Positions 1-10,397 of a stretch of DNA of 64,000 bases are shown here, piece by piece. The notes below the pieces were generated by a model, which was not told the origin of the DNA, did not search any database, and worked only from the letters and a program-made list of their open reading frames with translations. The position numbers were made by a program, and so were the translations under genes. Position 1 is the first letter of the stretch; each line of letters begins with the position of its first letter. The stretch is from Cryptomeria japonica (Eukaryota; Streptophyta; Pinopsida; Cupressales; Cupressaceae): NCBI RefSeq assembly GCF_030272615.1, contig NC_081415.1, positions 267,271,425 to 267,335,424 on the forward strand, given 5' to 3'.

Positions 1-117
1 ACACATTTTTTATACCTTTCTTGGGTTTGAACTCTTATTCATGGTGTGTAATGAGATGATATCTTCCCTAGCAAAGGAATTTCGAGATGAAGGATGAAGC
101 ACTTTGGCCTAGAAGAC

Positions 118-1500
118 AAAAAGCGCTCCTGTCCCTCACTAAAGGACCGGAGCTTGATTTTCAAATTTGCACTGTTCTTGTAGGATCAAGACAATTTTAT
201 GATTTGAAGAGACCAAGGAAAACATGATTTATCCATTGAATATAATTTAAGTGGTCCACAAAGGAGGAAATCAACCCAAATGACAAAAAGCGCTCCTGTC
301 CCTCACTGAAGGACCATGGCGTTTTTTTAAAAATTCTCCTCTTTGTTTAAGATTTTGAGGCAAAACCTGAGTTGGATAGGAGGGAGAAAAGATGTTTTGT
401 GCCTTCGATGCAATTGAGGATTTAAAAGACAAGGAAATATACCAAGATGTAAAAAAAGTGCTCCTGTCCCTCTCCAAGGGACCGGAGCGATTTTCTAAAA
501 AGTACAAATTTCTTGCAAAGACAAGGCAAGTTTTGTGATTGAAATAAATGGAAGAAGGCATGATTGGCCCATTGAAGATAATTTGGAAGGCTAGCAAAGG
601 ACAGATAAGCTTGTAATTGCAAAAGCGCCCCTGTCCCTCTCCAAGGGACCAGGGCAAAAAACCTAAAATCTAGTCCTTCTCGCCAATTTTGGACAAATCT
701 AGGCCTTGACACAGGTTTGAAATGATGTTTAAAATGCTTCGAGGTGGAATTAAGATGCGAAATTTGCAAATTTTGATGACAATTGACAAAAGTGCTCCTG
801 TCCCTCTCCAACGGACCAGGGTGAAATTTCCAAATGTGCCCATTTACCTTACATTTTGAGATGCTATTTTTATTTCCAAGGCTCAAGAAGGAGTGGGGGA
901 ATGATGTCCTACGCCCTAGGGATAATTTGAAGATCAAAGCGATTAAGAATTTGCACAAGGACTCATAAGCGCTCCTGTCCCTCACTGAAGGACTAGGGCA
1001 ATTTTTATGAAATCAACAATTTCCCTTCGAGATTATGCTAAGGCAAAGTTGAGCAAGAATTGGAAAGGTCTTCTAAAACATGGTGAACAAGGAATTGCCT
1101 TCAAAAATTTGAGAATCCTAGCCTAAAATGCAAAAGCGCTCCTGTCCCTCATTGAAGGACCAAGGTGAAAATCTTTAGAACATCAATTTTGCCTTGCAAA
1201 GAACAAGTTAAGCATGCATAGAATGAACGAAGGGGATCATTGCTTACCCCCACAATGAGAATTGGCAATTAAAAGATGAAGGATTGAGGACAAAGTGAAA
1301 AGGCGCTCCTGTCCCTCACCTAGGGTCCAGGGCGAAAATGTCCTAATGCACTTCCCTTCTAGAGATCAAATAAAATTAAACTCGAAGCTCCAGTTAAAAA
1401 TGCCTAGATGAAGTTTTGGATGAAAAAAGGAGATATGCAAGGTCTAGATTGAAAAATCGCTCCTGGCCTTCACCAAGGGTCCAAGGCAAAATTGATGATA
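118..1500. repeat. Tandem array of nine ~167-bp units with a hairpin core
   Basis: A conserved core reading GCGCTCCTGTCCCTC and followed 7-9 bases later by GGACC recurs at 123, 290, 458, 625, 792, 969, 1136, 1303 and 1457. Spacing is 167-168 bp except for one 177-bp and one 154-bp step. The rest of each unit is more diverged and A-rich. Within the core, GTCC pairs with GGAC and, in several copies, GCTCC pairs with GGAGC, so each unit can fold into a short hairpin. The array runs directly into LTR-like sequence and probably belongs to the U3 part or the 3' untranslated part of a Ty3-type element. It contains no credible gene; the frames that read through it simply repeat with the unit. Confidence 0.9.
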
Positions 1501-2430
1501 TCCTTCATTTTTTGCATTAATTGAACGTTGACATTCCTTGAAATTCAACAAAATTTGCTAACTTTGGAATATTTGAAAAAATTAATTAAATTGGCATTTA
1601 ATAAATTAATTTTGGGCCTCAAAAAATCGAATTTCTATTATAAAGGCATTTAAAATTAATTTTTGTGAAATAAAAAATTAAAAGTTGAGCGCACAAGGCA
1701 TTATTTTGCCTTTATTTGACAAGTCGGCCTACTCCTTTTGAGGTTTTATTTATTATTTCACCTTTTATTTGCTAGGTCGGCCTCATGGGTAAGTGGAAGG
1801 TGAGTGCTCTATATATTGGAGGTGTTTTTTCACAATTCAAATCATTCAATCATCCTTTCAAGTGCGAATTTGGAGAGCTAATTGAAGGTGCGAAATCTAG
1901 CTGGAGTGGAGCGAATTTCTACTAAGTGTGGAGACTAAGGAGGGCGAAATTCATATTGAAGGCTATTGGAGAGGTGAATTTCTTGCTAGTTTGGAGGATA
2001 ATTTCCAGATTTTTGAAGACATTTGAAGGCGAATTTCCAGATCTTGAAGAAGCTAGTGGAAGGTGGAGTTCTTTTCCAAGCTAAAGGAGGCACATTTTAT
2101 CCAAGGGAGGACTATAATCTAAGCTTGTCCATCAAAATCCGGTTTTCTTTCATCTTTTGCCAAGGTTTTGTAGTTAAGCAATCAAAGAGGAGGTATGAAG
2201 AATCATTTTTGAAGTTCTTATTCAAGACTTATTGTGATCCCATTGCAATTTTGTAAAATCTAAGTCTTGAAGATCCAAATTCCATTCATTATTAATTTGA
2301 AAATGCATAATTCTTGATTTATCATGGCTTTTTTCAAATTAATATCTTAAGTTTTACCTTTGAAAGGTCTTAAATTTCATGCTTTGAGGTTTGATGCTCA
2401 AAAGACTAACTTTAATATTTTGTGTAGACA
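1500..2430 (+). mobile_element. LTR-like segment with promoter, element unassigned
   Basis: This stretch follows the tandem array and looks like the promoter and leader of an LTR. A TATA box is at 1810-1817, followed by a purine-rich leader in which the phrase GCGAATTTC recurs several times between 1866 and 2040. No primer-binding site or clear TG...CA boundary could be fixed, and no coding sequence is recognisable. It may be the upstream part of the same element whose LTR ends at 3870, or a separate LTR lying beside it. Confidence 0.45.
1810..1817 (+). promoter_or_regulatory. TATA box of LTR-like promoter
   Basis: TATATATT lies about 45 bp upstream of a purine-rich leader. Its position after the repeat array fits a retrotransposon promoter. 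There is no direct evidence of use. Confidence 0.4.
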
Positions 2431-3870
2431 TCAAATGGAGATCCCAGAGTTAGAAAATCAAGCCAGATCAAGGACGATCAAGCAAGGACGGCCTTCTTTG
2501 GACTAACGTCATCAAGGGCGACTTCTCCAATCCAGCATTCCAAGGCGAGGTATATCAATCGTCCTACACATCAAAGAAAAAGAAGTCAGAGCAAGGGTTC
2601 GTTGAAGAAGCAGATAGTTTCATAAGAGTTAATTAAAGCTAGCTTCTCAACAACATCAAGTTGAATATCTACCAAGTTACAAGTGTCAGACGAGGTGGCA
2701 TCCTAGTCATCACTTCTCTAGTCAGTGTGGTCCACCTCAGCATGTCCAGAATCAATGTACCTAACTCATGGAAGGTGGCACAAACTTCGATGTACCTACC
2801 CCAGAGAATTTTCCATTGGTTGAATTTTCCAGAGAAGACATGTGTCCTTAAAATACAATTTTATCATTGGTCAAGCATTAAATGTTATGTAATGGTTGTA
2901 ACAAACCCTAATTAGGGTTTCATTATTGAATCTTGGCCATTGATCTCGAATTGATCTTAGCCATCGAATTGTATTGTGGGCACTATATAAGCCCCGACTC
3001 TTCATTTTGTAAAGGCAGTTAGAAGGAGTTAGAAAGGAGAATAGAATAGAAGATAGAGAGTCAGTAGTTAGAATAGCAAATTAGTCTAGTAATTAGAGTA
3101 GAGTAGAGGGAGAAGGCAAAGATTGTTGCCAAGATGTTGTTGTAAAAGACTTATGAAACTTCATTGAAGAAATGGTGAAATTTATGGGTCGATTTGACAA
3201 TTTGCATGGTCTCTATACTTCTCATGTTTGATTTCATGTTATTAGATGAGTGGAAGAAATGTGTTTGATTGATGGTGAAATTCGTATATCCATACTACTA
3301 GCAGTTTGTTGATTGCAGACTTGCCTTGCGTAGTCAACTGGAATCATTCAGCTTAAGCTTAACTTCAATTATCGCTTCTTCATTGATATGCATCAGCCTG
3401 ATGGTGTCTATGCCTGCAGTGATGATTCAAACATCATAAAGCTTTCCTTCGAAGATCGCACTAGCCTTGCAGAGATGGTCCTGCGATGTCAAAACAAGAC
3501 TTAGTTAGAATTTCATCAAAGATCATTCATTGCTCTTACATTCTTAAGTGTTAGGATTAGATCCATTCCTCGCCCTCGTCTTTTTTCCTTTTTTCCAAAT
3601 CTAAGGCAGTAAAATCCTGTGTTCCAGCAATATTCAAAGCAAATCAGAAGTTCATTCATCAAGTGTAAGTCCCCTTGTGATTCCAGCAAATCACATCATA
3701 CCACAGAGAGCTTATCCACACATAGAGATCCTACATACAAGAACCTTGAAGTTTCTCCGATTGATCCTTTTCGCGATATCTTCAGCATTCGGAAACTTTA
3801 CTCAAGAGAGGATAAGGTACCTTTAGGTATTTTATTCTGTGTTTGATAGTGTACAAAATACACGTCAACA
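2430..3870 (+). mobile_element. LTR (probably 3' LTR of a Ty3-type element), right end at 3870
   Basis: The right end is sharp. The sequence finishes ACACGTCAACA at 3870, a typical ...CA LTR end, and the next base resumes the endonuclease reading frame of an unrelated LINE. A strong TATA box is at 2984-2990, followed by a leader rich in GTTAGAAGGAG-like phrases. The U3 part upstream holds the stop-rich, A-rich sequence common in plant LTRs. The left boundary near 2430 is a guess because no TGTTG start was found. The insertion of this element, rather than normal 5' truncation, explains why the neighbouring LINE lacks its reverse transcriptase. Confidence 0.6.
2984..2990 (+). promoter_or_regulatory. 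TATA box of the LTR ending at 3870
   Basis: TATATAA in the context CACTATATAAGCCCC, a classical plant core promoter. It lies 886 bp before the LTR end, which would make a long R-U5. Confidence 0.5.
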
Positions 3871-4693
3871 CAACTCTATACATAGCAGTTCCCTCAAATT
3901 GGATACTCCACCATTTCTGAATATTACTTTTGATATCAGGGTGAAGGGTCCACATTTTTTCAAATCTAAAGGGGAAGTGTCTCCTATTAATTGAGTCAAC
4001 AATGAAGGTGATAGGAAAGTGATCTGACCCAGCCCGAATGTGGGCGGACATAGAACAGAAATAATGACTATACCAGTCATCAGAGATGAGAGTCCTGTCA
4101 AGACAAACTTGGATAAGATCATTACCAGTTCTCCTGTTAGTCCAAGTGTAATTGCATCCTTGTATTTCCACATCATTGAGAGCCTGAGTATTAATGAAGT
4201 CCATAAGGGCCAACCTACTTTCCAGCTATGAGGGGCTTCCTCCAAATTTTTTCTCCTCTCTCAATGGAGTATTGAAGTCTCCCATGCCCAGCTAGCTAAG
4301 ATTTTTGAAGCTGTCCCTAGCTTCTATAAGTTTTTTCCAAAAGGAATTTCTAGCCTTCAAAGTATTGGGAGAATAAATGTTAGTGAGGACCCATGAAGTA
4401 CCATCTTTTAAATGCTCAAATTTAATACAAGAGAAATTATTTTCCTGAATAAGAACATGGCCTTTGACAGTATTAAGGTTCCAGATGGTAGCTATGCCTC
4501 CTGAAGCACCTTCCAAACTACCACCACTGACATTACCATTTTTGAAAAACTTCAAAGATTCAACTTTTTCTCTACTCATTTTGGTTTCTTGAATTAGAAA
4601 AACATCAGGTTTACTATCCCTTATCATATTCCTAATGATGTCATGTTTATGAGGATTATTGAGTCCCCTAATATTCCAAGAGATAATCTTCAT
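3871..4693 (-). pseudogene. LINE ORF2 N-terminus: endonuclease domain, truncated
   Basis: The start MKIISWNIRGLNNP is the hallmark opening of plant L1 ORF2. LIQETKM (metal-binding Glu) and, after a frame break near 4290, a GDFNTPL segment follow. SDHFPI near 4010 is the catalytic Asp-His signature. This endonuclease nicks target DNA for target-primed reverse transcription. The frame continues to an EGTAMYR segment and ends at 3871, where the LTR begins, so the reverse transcriptase is absent. Frameshifts make it non-functional. Residual frame extending past 3871 is LTR sequence and not protein. Confidence 0.88.
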
Positions 4694-6474
4694 AGTTACC
4701 GATTCCTAACTCCTTAAGAGTCTTCTGGGTCCCATCTGCAATATTCTTACTGGCCTCCTTGTCTCTGACTTTATGGTTAGAGGGTTGACCTGGGGAAGAG
4801 GAGATATACCCAACATCAACTTGAGCTATTTTGCTGGATTTCCTTAGATGAGAAGCCGAGGGAGTGGTTCCTTTCTTGTTCCTATATTTTGGTATTTTCC
4901 ACTCAAGATCTGTATCAGGAGCCGCTTTCGGGTTACTGAGGATTTTGGAAATTTCTTCTTCGTTACCCCAGTTAGGGATTCTAGAAGCATTTAAATCATT
5001 GTTTACTGTTTTTGAGCTCTGGTCTGAGTCCAAAAGGTTCATACCCAGTATTGCACATTTTTGGGCTTCTTGTATTTCAGAACTTGTCATGAGCAGTGAA
5101 GAGTCAGTCTTTTCTTCTTGGGAGCTAGGATATCTCCCCTTCCTCAAGTTGGTCATCTTTCTCTTGCAGTTCCTTTCCCGCATAAGTGTCAACTACCACT
5201 TCGGCTATGTCATTTGAAGATTCAGTCTGATCTTTCAGTTCCTCTGTTCAAGTTGTAACCAAGGTGTTGACTTCGGTTGACTCATTTCTCAATACTTCCT
5301 GGGTTGAAGGGCTAGAGACAGAAGTTAAGGACACTTCCTTATTCTCCCCCAATGGATCAAACTGATTATAGTCTGCTTCCTTGTTCTCTGAGTTTTTAAC
5401 TTGCCATACCATTTTTTCTAGAACCTTTTGATTTTCAGTCTGGGGTTTAGACTGCTTGGATTCTACTTTCGGCTTGATTGGACAGGATTTTGCCCAGTGA
5501 CCTACTTTTTTACAATGTAAGCAGGCAAAGGGGAAAGATTCATATTCAATTTGTTGTTTCCATGTTCCCAACTTTGACACTAGATCTATCTATTCCAGCA
5601 TATCTGCGTCATGGGCTATCCCTCCACAAAACCTTGCATGAGTGAGTCTCCTTTTTGAAGCTGTGACTGGGTCTATAGAGAGGAGTTCACCAAAGGAGTT
5701 TGCAATTCCTGAGAAGATGCTTTCTGCCCAATATTCAAGAGGCAAACCTAGTAGCTTTACCCATACTGGGACTTGTGCCAAAAGAGAGTCATTCATGTTC
5801 AAATTCGGATGCCATTTTCTAAGAACTAAAGCTGTCTTTCCTACCATCCAGGGACTCCCACATAGTATTCTTAATTTATCTTCTTCACATGAAAAAGTAA
5901 AAGACAGGAGGCCTTTAGGTAAGGCCGAGATTTCAACATTACCCTTCAGGGCCCATTTTCGTTTGACATAAGCCCTAACAACTTCGATATTAGGACGCGA
6001 ACCCATAAATTTGCCTACCAAGGAATTTGACATACTATTTATATTATGATCCTGAACCAGATCAGGAATAGAGATAGCGAACTTTCCACCAGAAGGATCA
6101 AAAATATTCTTGACAGGAGTTAAAGAGGATTTACCAGATGGTTTAGTTCCAAAAAGGGAAGACCATTTTTTTGTTTCTTTTCTGCTCTCCAAGGACTCAT
6201 CACGTGGGATGGGCCCCCCGTTGGACCCCTCCCCCAAAAGCCCAAAGGAACCCTCTTTCTTCTTTGGCAGAGTACCACCAGTCTGCGGGATGTCAACAGC
6301 CTCTGAAATGTCCGAAGGCTTATCCTTCTCTCCTATGGGGCCAGCTACATTGTTCTGGCCACTCCCACCATTGGAACCAGAGTTCCCGCCTTGCAGAGAA
6401 TTTGAATTTTGAATTCTCCCATTGTCGCTTCCTACTCCCCCTAGCTCTCCCATTCCACCAAGAAAATTTATCAA
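4668..6474 (-). pseudogene. LINE ORF1: DUF4283-type RNA-binding protein with zinc knuckle
   Basis: ORF1 of plant L1 elements encodes a nucleic-acid chaperone that coats the element RNA. The first frame (5590-6474, 294 codons) has a low-complexity Gly/Ser/Asn N-terminus. A DUF4283-like domain follows, with the typical phrases VWVKLLGLPLEYW and LLSIDPVT near its end. After a break, 5248-5580 carries the knuckle CLHCKKVGHWAKSC (C-x2-C-x4-H-x4-C). A third frame (4668-5192) gives a charged tail ending just over the endonuclease start. One stop and at least one frameshift separate the three pieces, so the protein is broken. The plus-strand frames over this region are shadows. Confidence 0.85.
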
Positions 6475-6649
6475 TTATTGTGTTGATTGGGATGAATTTT
6501 ATAATTTTTTATTTAAAATAGTATACCAGTATAGGAAATTCAAGTTGAATATATGTCAATCAAATTTGGATCATAATTTTTGCAAATACACTCATAAATG
6601 AGTTACTCTCCAACTAATTTTTCTTTTAAATCATATTATATATTGTAAT

Positions 6650-7737
6650 CAAAGAAACGGGACTCGGACTGGGAAAGGCCGAATCGGACTCGGACTCGGG
6701 ACTCAAACTTAGACTCGGCTTCAGACTTGGTTGGACTCGGAAAAGTGAAAAACTCAAGAAATTTAGAGATTTTTATAGATTTAAAACTTGTTTCATGCAC
6801 CCTTTATTGAATACACCTTAAAAACACAATAACATCATCAAACTCGGCTCATTTGATTACATACACAAGTATACATCAATCACATTAGCATAAATGCAAA
6901 TTGTAGTTGAAGGAAATAACAAACATAAATATATAAATATTGTCAAATGTATACAATATTGCAAAACTCATGGAATAAAAAATCCATGTCATCATATGAT
7001 CATCATCAAATGTTCCACACAAATACCAAAGGTAAATACAACTACAAGCCTATGGCTCAGAGGAGCGTGCACCCTCTCACCCTGGCCCCCTGCGAAGGCA
7101 TTTAAGGTAGGTCCTAGATGATTCGGCAGCCATAGTCCCTCCCCATGACACCATGCCATGCTCACCAACATCAGGAACATCTATGTCACTATCAGTATCT
7201 CTTGTCTCTCCTCGTGCTCTCTGCTCCTCTGCCATGGCTACAGCCTCAACCTCTCTATCTACCTGGTCGATCCAATCAATGTCAGACTCGGAGGTTAAAT
7301 TTTCCCTACTTCTATCGACGCAGTTTCCCCCCATATTTATCAACGAGGGTTTGGGGCAGTGCTCCCTATCGCAATACAAGGAGGGGTCAAGGGGCAGCGC
7401 CCCACGAGGCCAAAAAGACTTTTATTATTTAGTAAAGGCATCAGGTGTTATTTTTCTATTGGCTGACATGTTGTAACCCTAATTTTTCTCATTCTCAGGC
7501 AGAGGTTGTAGTGAACAAAGATGAGATTATTCATTTTACAAAAAAAATTTTAAAATGCATTTTTTGGCCTTTTTTGGGCCTTGCCGCCGGCCGAGTCCCA
7601 CGCACAGGACTCGCCAAGTTTGGCGAGTTTATGCCAACCTCAGTCGAGCCCGAGTCCAAGCTCCAGAGACTCGGTGAGCATGTCTCGGACTCGGACTCGC
7701 TGAGTTCGGCGAGTTTCGAGCAATTTTCTAATCTCCG
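6650..7737 (-). mobile_element. Internally deleted hAT transposon with 8-bp target duplication
   Basis: The element is flanked by the exact 8-bp direct repeat ATTGTAAT at 6642-6649 and 7738-7745, the target length of hAT transposons. Its left end begins CAAAGAAAC and its right end, reversed, begins CGGAGA; the terminal inverted repeats are weak. Both subterminal regions are dense in ACTCGG/CCGAGT repeats (about 6660-6745 and 7590-7725), as expected of transposase-binding arrays. At 1088 bp it is far shorter than an autonomous hAT element and keeps only a piece of the transposase. The orientation is taken from the protein fragment. Confidence 0.75.
6992..7379 (-). pseudogene. hAT transposase C-terminal remnant
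   Basis: A 100-codon minus frame (7077-7379) contains the acidic phrase SESDIDWIDQVDREVEA followed by an EEQRARGE segment. It resembles the acidic C-terminal tails after the hAT dimerisation domain. There is no BED zinc finger and no DDE catalytic core. The assignment rests mainly on the surrounding element and its 8-bp duplication, so the protein call is moderate. Confidence 0.5.
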
Positions 7738-7745
7738 ATTGTAAT

Positions 7746-9000
7746 ACGGATTACACTGATAAAAAGACATTTTCATATAAATATAACATATATATTAATT
7801 ACATGTATTTTATAAATATGTTTAATCAAACCATGTAATATATTGTCATAAATAACATTTCAATTCTAATAATATGAATAGTGACATATAAAAAAACGTT
7901 TTATTATATTGTTTTGGATGCACTCGTATGTTTACTTAATTATAATATATATTGTTTTGTATTGATGAAAATTTGAGAGATAATAGAGTATTTTATCCTC
8001 AAATTACTCTTGTAACTTAATTAGTTAACATAAATTTAAATAATTAAAATTGTCTATTTTAGTTCAAATATGAATTTGAACTCTTTTGTAATTATATAAT
8101 ATCTTAAATATTATATACATTTAAGTATATAAATTTATATTTTAAAAACACTGGAGAATTGTTATGATTCTAATATTTAATTCCACTAAGTAAATAATGA
8201 TCATCTATTTCAAATATTCACTTTTCAAAGTTTTACCAAAGACCGCCTTCAATAAAATGTGTTGGAGAACTCTAAAGCATTGGAGAAGCCAAAAATATTC
8301 AGTGGATGGTAATGTGCATTTTGTGCAAACAATGCAGTTCATCCACTTGCAAATGTACTTAGAGTGTTTTTGAACACATACATTTGAAGAAATGCAACCA
8401 TCTAACACAACAACAAATGAATGACTTGGTGTTCATTCACCATAACCTCTGCTTGAAGTTAAAGAAAGCTCGATGAGAGAGTTTTGGAATACTTGCAATC
8501 ATAATTATAAATTGTAATCATTGTTTTTTTTAATTTCACTTTCGATTGCCGAATCAATTTCTATAAGGAAAATATTAAGTACCATTGAGGAAGACCAGCC
8601 AATTGACCTTGAGATCAATCCAAATTCTGAGTTGATTGCAAATGATACATTCTTGATCCTGATGATTTTGATATCCTAATAGAGTCAACCCTGATGGTGA
8701 TCTAGTTGAACAACTTAGCAGAGGCCTTGACTAAGAGCATCATCAGGACCTGCAAGTCTCTAGTGTAGCCCTCTTCGTACAAGAGTCATTGGCTACATCT
8801 GATTTTTTGGCAATTGAAAATTTGAAAGCTATTAGCATCCAGTTATTTTTTATGCACTATGCAGTATGCAAAATAATCAGCAATATGAACATACATTACA
8901 AAAATCTATATCCCACTGTCCAAAAATCCTGAGCTAAACTCTCTATTTTGTTCTCTCTCTATATCTTCATCTGCTATTTTTGTGGCTGGATTTGGACGAT
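7746..9000. other. AT-rich interval, no gene seen
   Basis: From 7746 to about 8470 the sequence is AT-rich with scattered stops and no domain I recognise. Between 8570 and 8800 a plus-strand frame reads EDQPIDLEINPNSELI before decaying; I cannot assign it. The last 60 bases resemble the start of a leader and continue, after the Copia insertion, at 16179. The sequence lies within intron 2 of the DUF1365 gene if that gene is still continuous. Confidence 0.5.
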
Positions 9001-9005
9001 AGATT

Positions 9006-10125
9006 TGATGGACTTGAAAAGCACTGAGAGGGGGGGGTGAATCAGTGACACCAAATAAAACACTACTTCAAATACTAACTGGTAGATGAACTTAATCAAG
9101 CATGTAAACAAAATACATGCTATCCAAAAGGATATAACATCCACAAAAAGTAAAGCGTCCACCATAACACAAGTGTTTATACGTGGAAAACCCAAATAGG
9201 TAAAAACCACGGTGAGATGGAACTCACAAGTTAACTATCTGCAGTAATAGATAACTGACCGGTTAAGGTCTTACAAAGTGCTCTGCTAGGAGCGAATCTT
9301 GTTAGAGATCCCAAGCTTGATTAGAAGCTTATACCCTGTTACGAGTACTACCCTGTTAGGAGTAACCTCGTTGGAGGATTTGAGAATCCAAACTAATGGA
9401 TCACCTTGTTAGAGGATTTGTACAATGAAGCTTGTTAGAACTTACCCAATTAGGGGATTTGATTCTGTTGTAATGATTAGAAAACAACAAGAATGGTTTG
9501 ATCTGTTCTGAGTAGCACAATACTTGCTTGATCAGATCATTCTAAGTACATTCAACACTGCTCTTCATCTTAACACTTATCGCTCTTCAACAAAAGCTTT
9601 CACTCTTTATGCATATCAGTATTCGCATAATCTCCTCTCTATCACTATATATTTCAAATGATTCACTAAGATGTCTTAATATAAACATTCAAATCTTGTG
9701 TCGGCCTAAGGAAATCAAAACACAATTTCCTAGGTGAAGTGTATCTAGACAAGTAATCATAACTCATCACAAAAATGACCGTCAAGAAGTCGGTGTTGAT
9801 AACTCATCACAAAATCAGATACCGGTTAGAATAGTCAATACTGGTTGGAACAAAACATGTGATCCGTTGTCCTGGAATCTTCCGGTCGATCTCCATCTTC
9901 ATCTTCATCTTCATTTTGATGTCGACTTAGTGTAGCCACAGTTTATCTCTTAAGCACATACTGGCTGACACAGAGTACCGATTAAAGATAAACCTTAAAC
10001 ATACTGGTTGACAGTGTAAACCAATTGAAGTTACACTGGTAGTCAATGTAATCATATGTGTGTGTGAGAGTGTTTCATCAATGACAACAAGTGATGAATA
10101 CAATACAATCATCATCAAGCCAACA
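9006..10125 (-). repeat. 3' LTR of the non-autonomous Copia element
   Basis: Read on the minus strand, the LTR starts TGTTGGCTTGATG and ends AAGTCCATCA. It matches 15070-16173 along its whole length. It contains the short stretch at about 9825-9850 that is missing from the other copy. A run of G near 9030 corresponds to the C-run near the LTR end. ORFs inside it are shadows. Confidence 0.92.
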
Positions 10126-10140
10126 ATCTCCCCCTTTGGC
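10126..10140 (-). other. Polypurine tract of the non-autonomous Copia element
   Basis: On the minus strand GCCAAAGGGGGAGAT lies directly against the 3' LTR start. It would prime plus-strand DNA synthesis. The same tract and about 20 flanking bases occur at 37545-37559 in the second Copia. Confidence 0.85.
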
Positions 10141-10397
10141 ATTGATGGCAACACTTAAAAAAAAGTTTAGAGTAATACAATACCGCTAAGTGTGCATAAT
10201 GCATACACAACATATTTACACATGTGCTCATACTCCCCTTTAATGCAATACTCCCCCTTAATGCATGCATAAATACAAAATTTTCAAAAACTCCCCCTTT
10301 GACAACAATGCCAAAATGATAAAGTAAAAAATATACATATATATATAGAAAGTCTGTATCAAAGTGTTCAGCATATCTTACAACTTAAAAAAATGGT

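Larger units (their letters stand above)
3871..6480 (-). mobile_element. L1-type LINE, 5' half only
   Basis: The element reads right to left: ORF1 with a DUF4283-type domain and zinc knuckle, then an apurinic-type endonuclease. It stops abruptly at 3871, where an LTR ends. The reverse transcriptase, zinc-binding and RNase H parts are missing from this side. LINEs normally lose their 5' end, so a retained 5' half cut by an LTR implies secondary insertion. The rest may lie beyond the left edge of the window. Confidence 0.85.

Noticed and set aside
271-985. Minus-strand frames of 128 and 187 codons
   Set aside because: They run through the 167-bp tandem array and repeat phrases such as GPLERDRSTF with the unit. 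No family is recognised.
118-1500. Possible CRISPR-like array
   Set aside because: Unit length is about 167 bp, the spacers are diverged copies of each other, and the context is a plant retrotransposon.
5642-6521. Several plus-strand frames of 100 or more codons
   Set aside because: They are shadows of LINE ORF1, which reads on the minus strand with a recognisable DUF4283-type domain and zinc knuckle.
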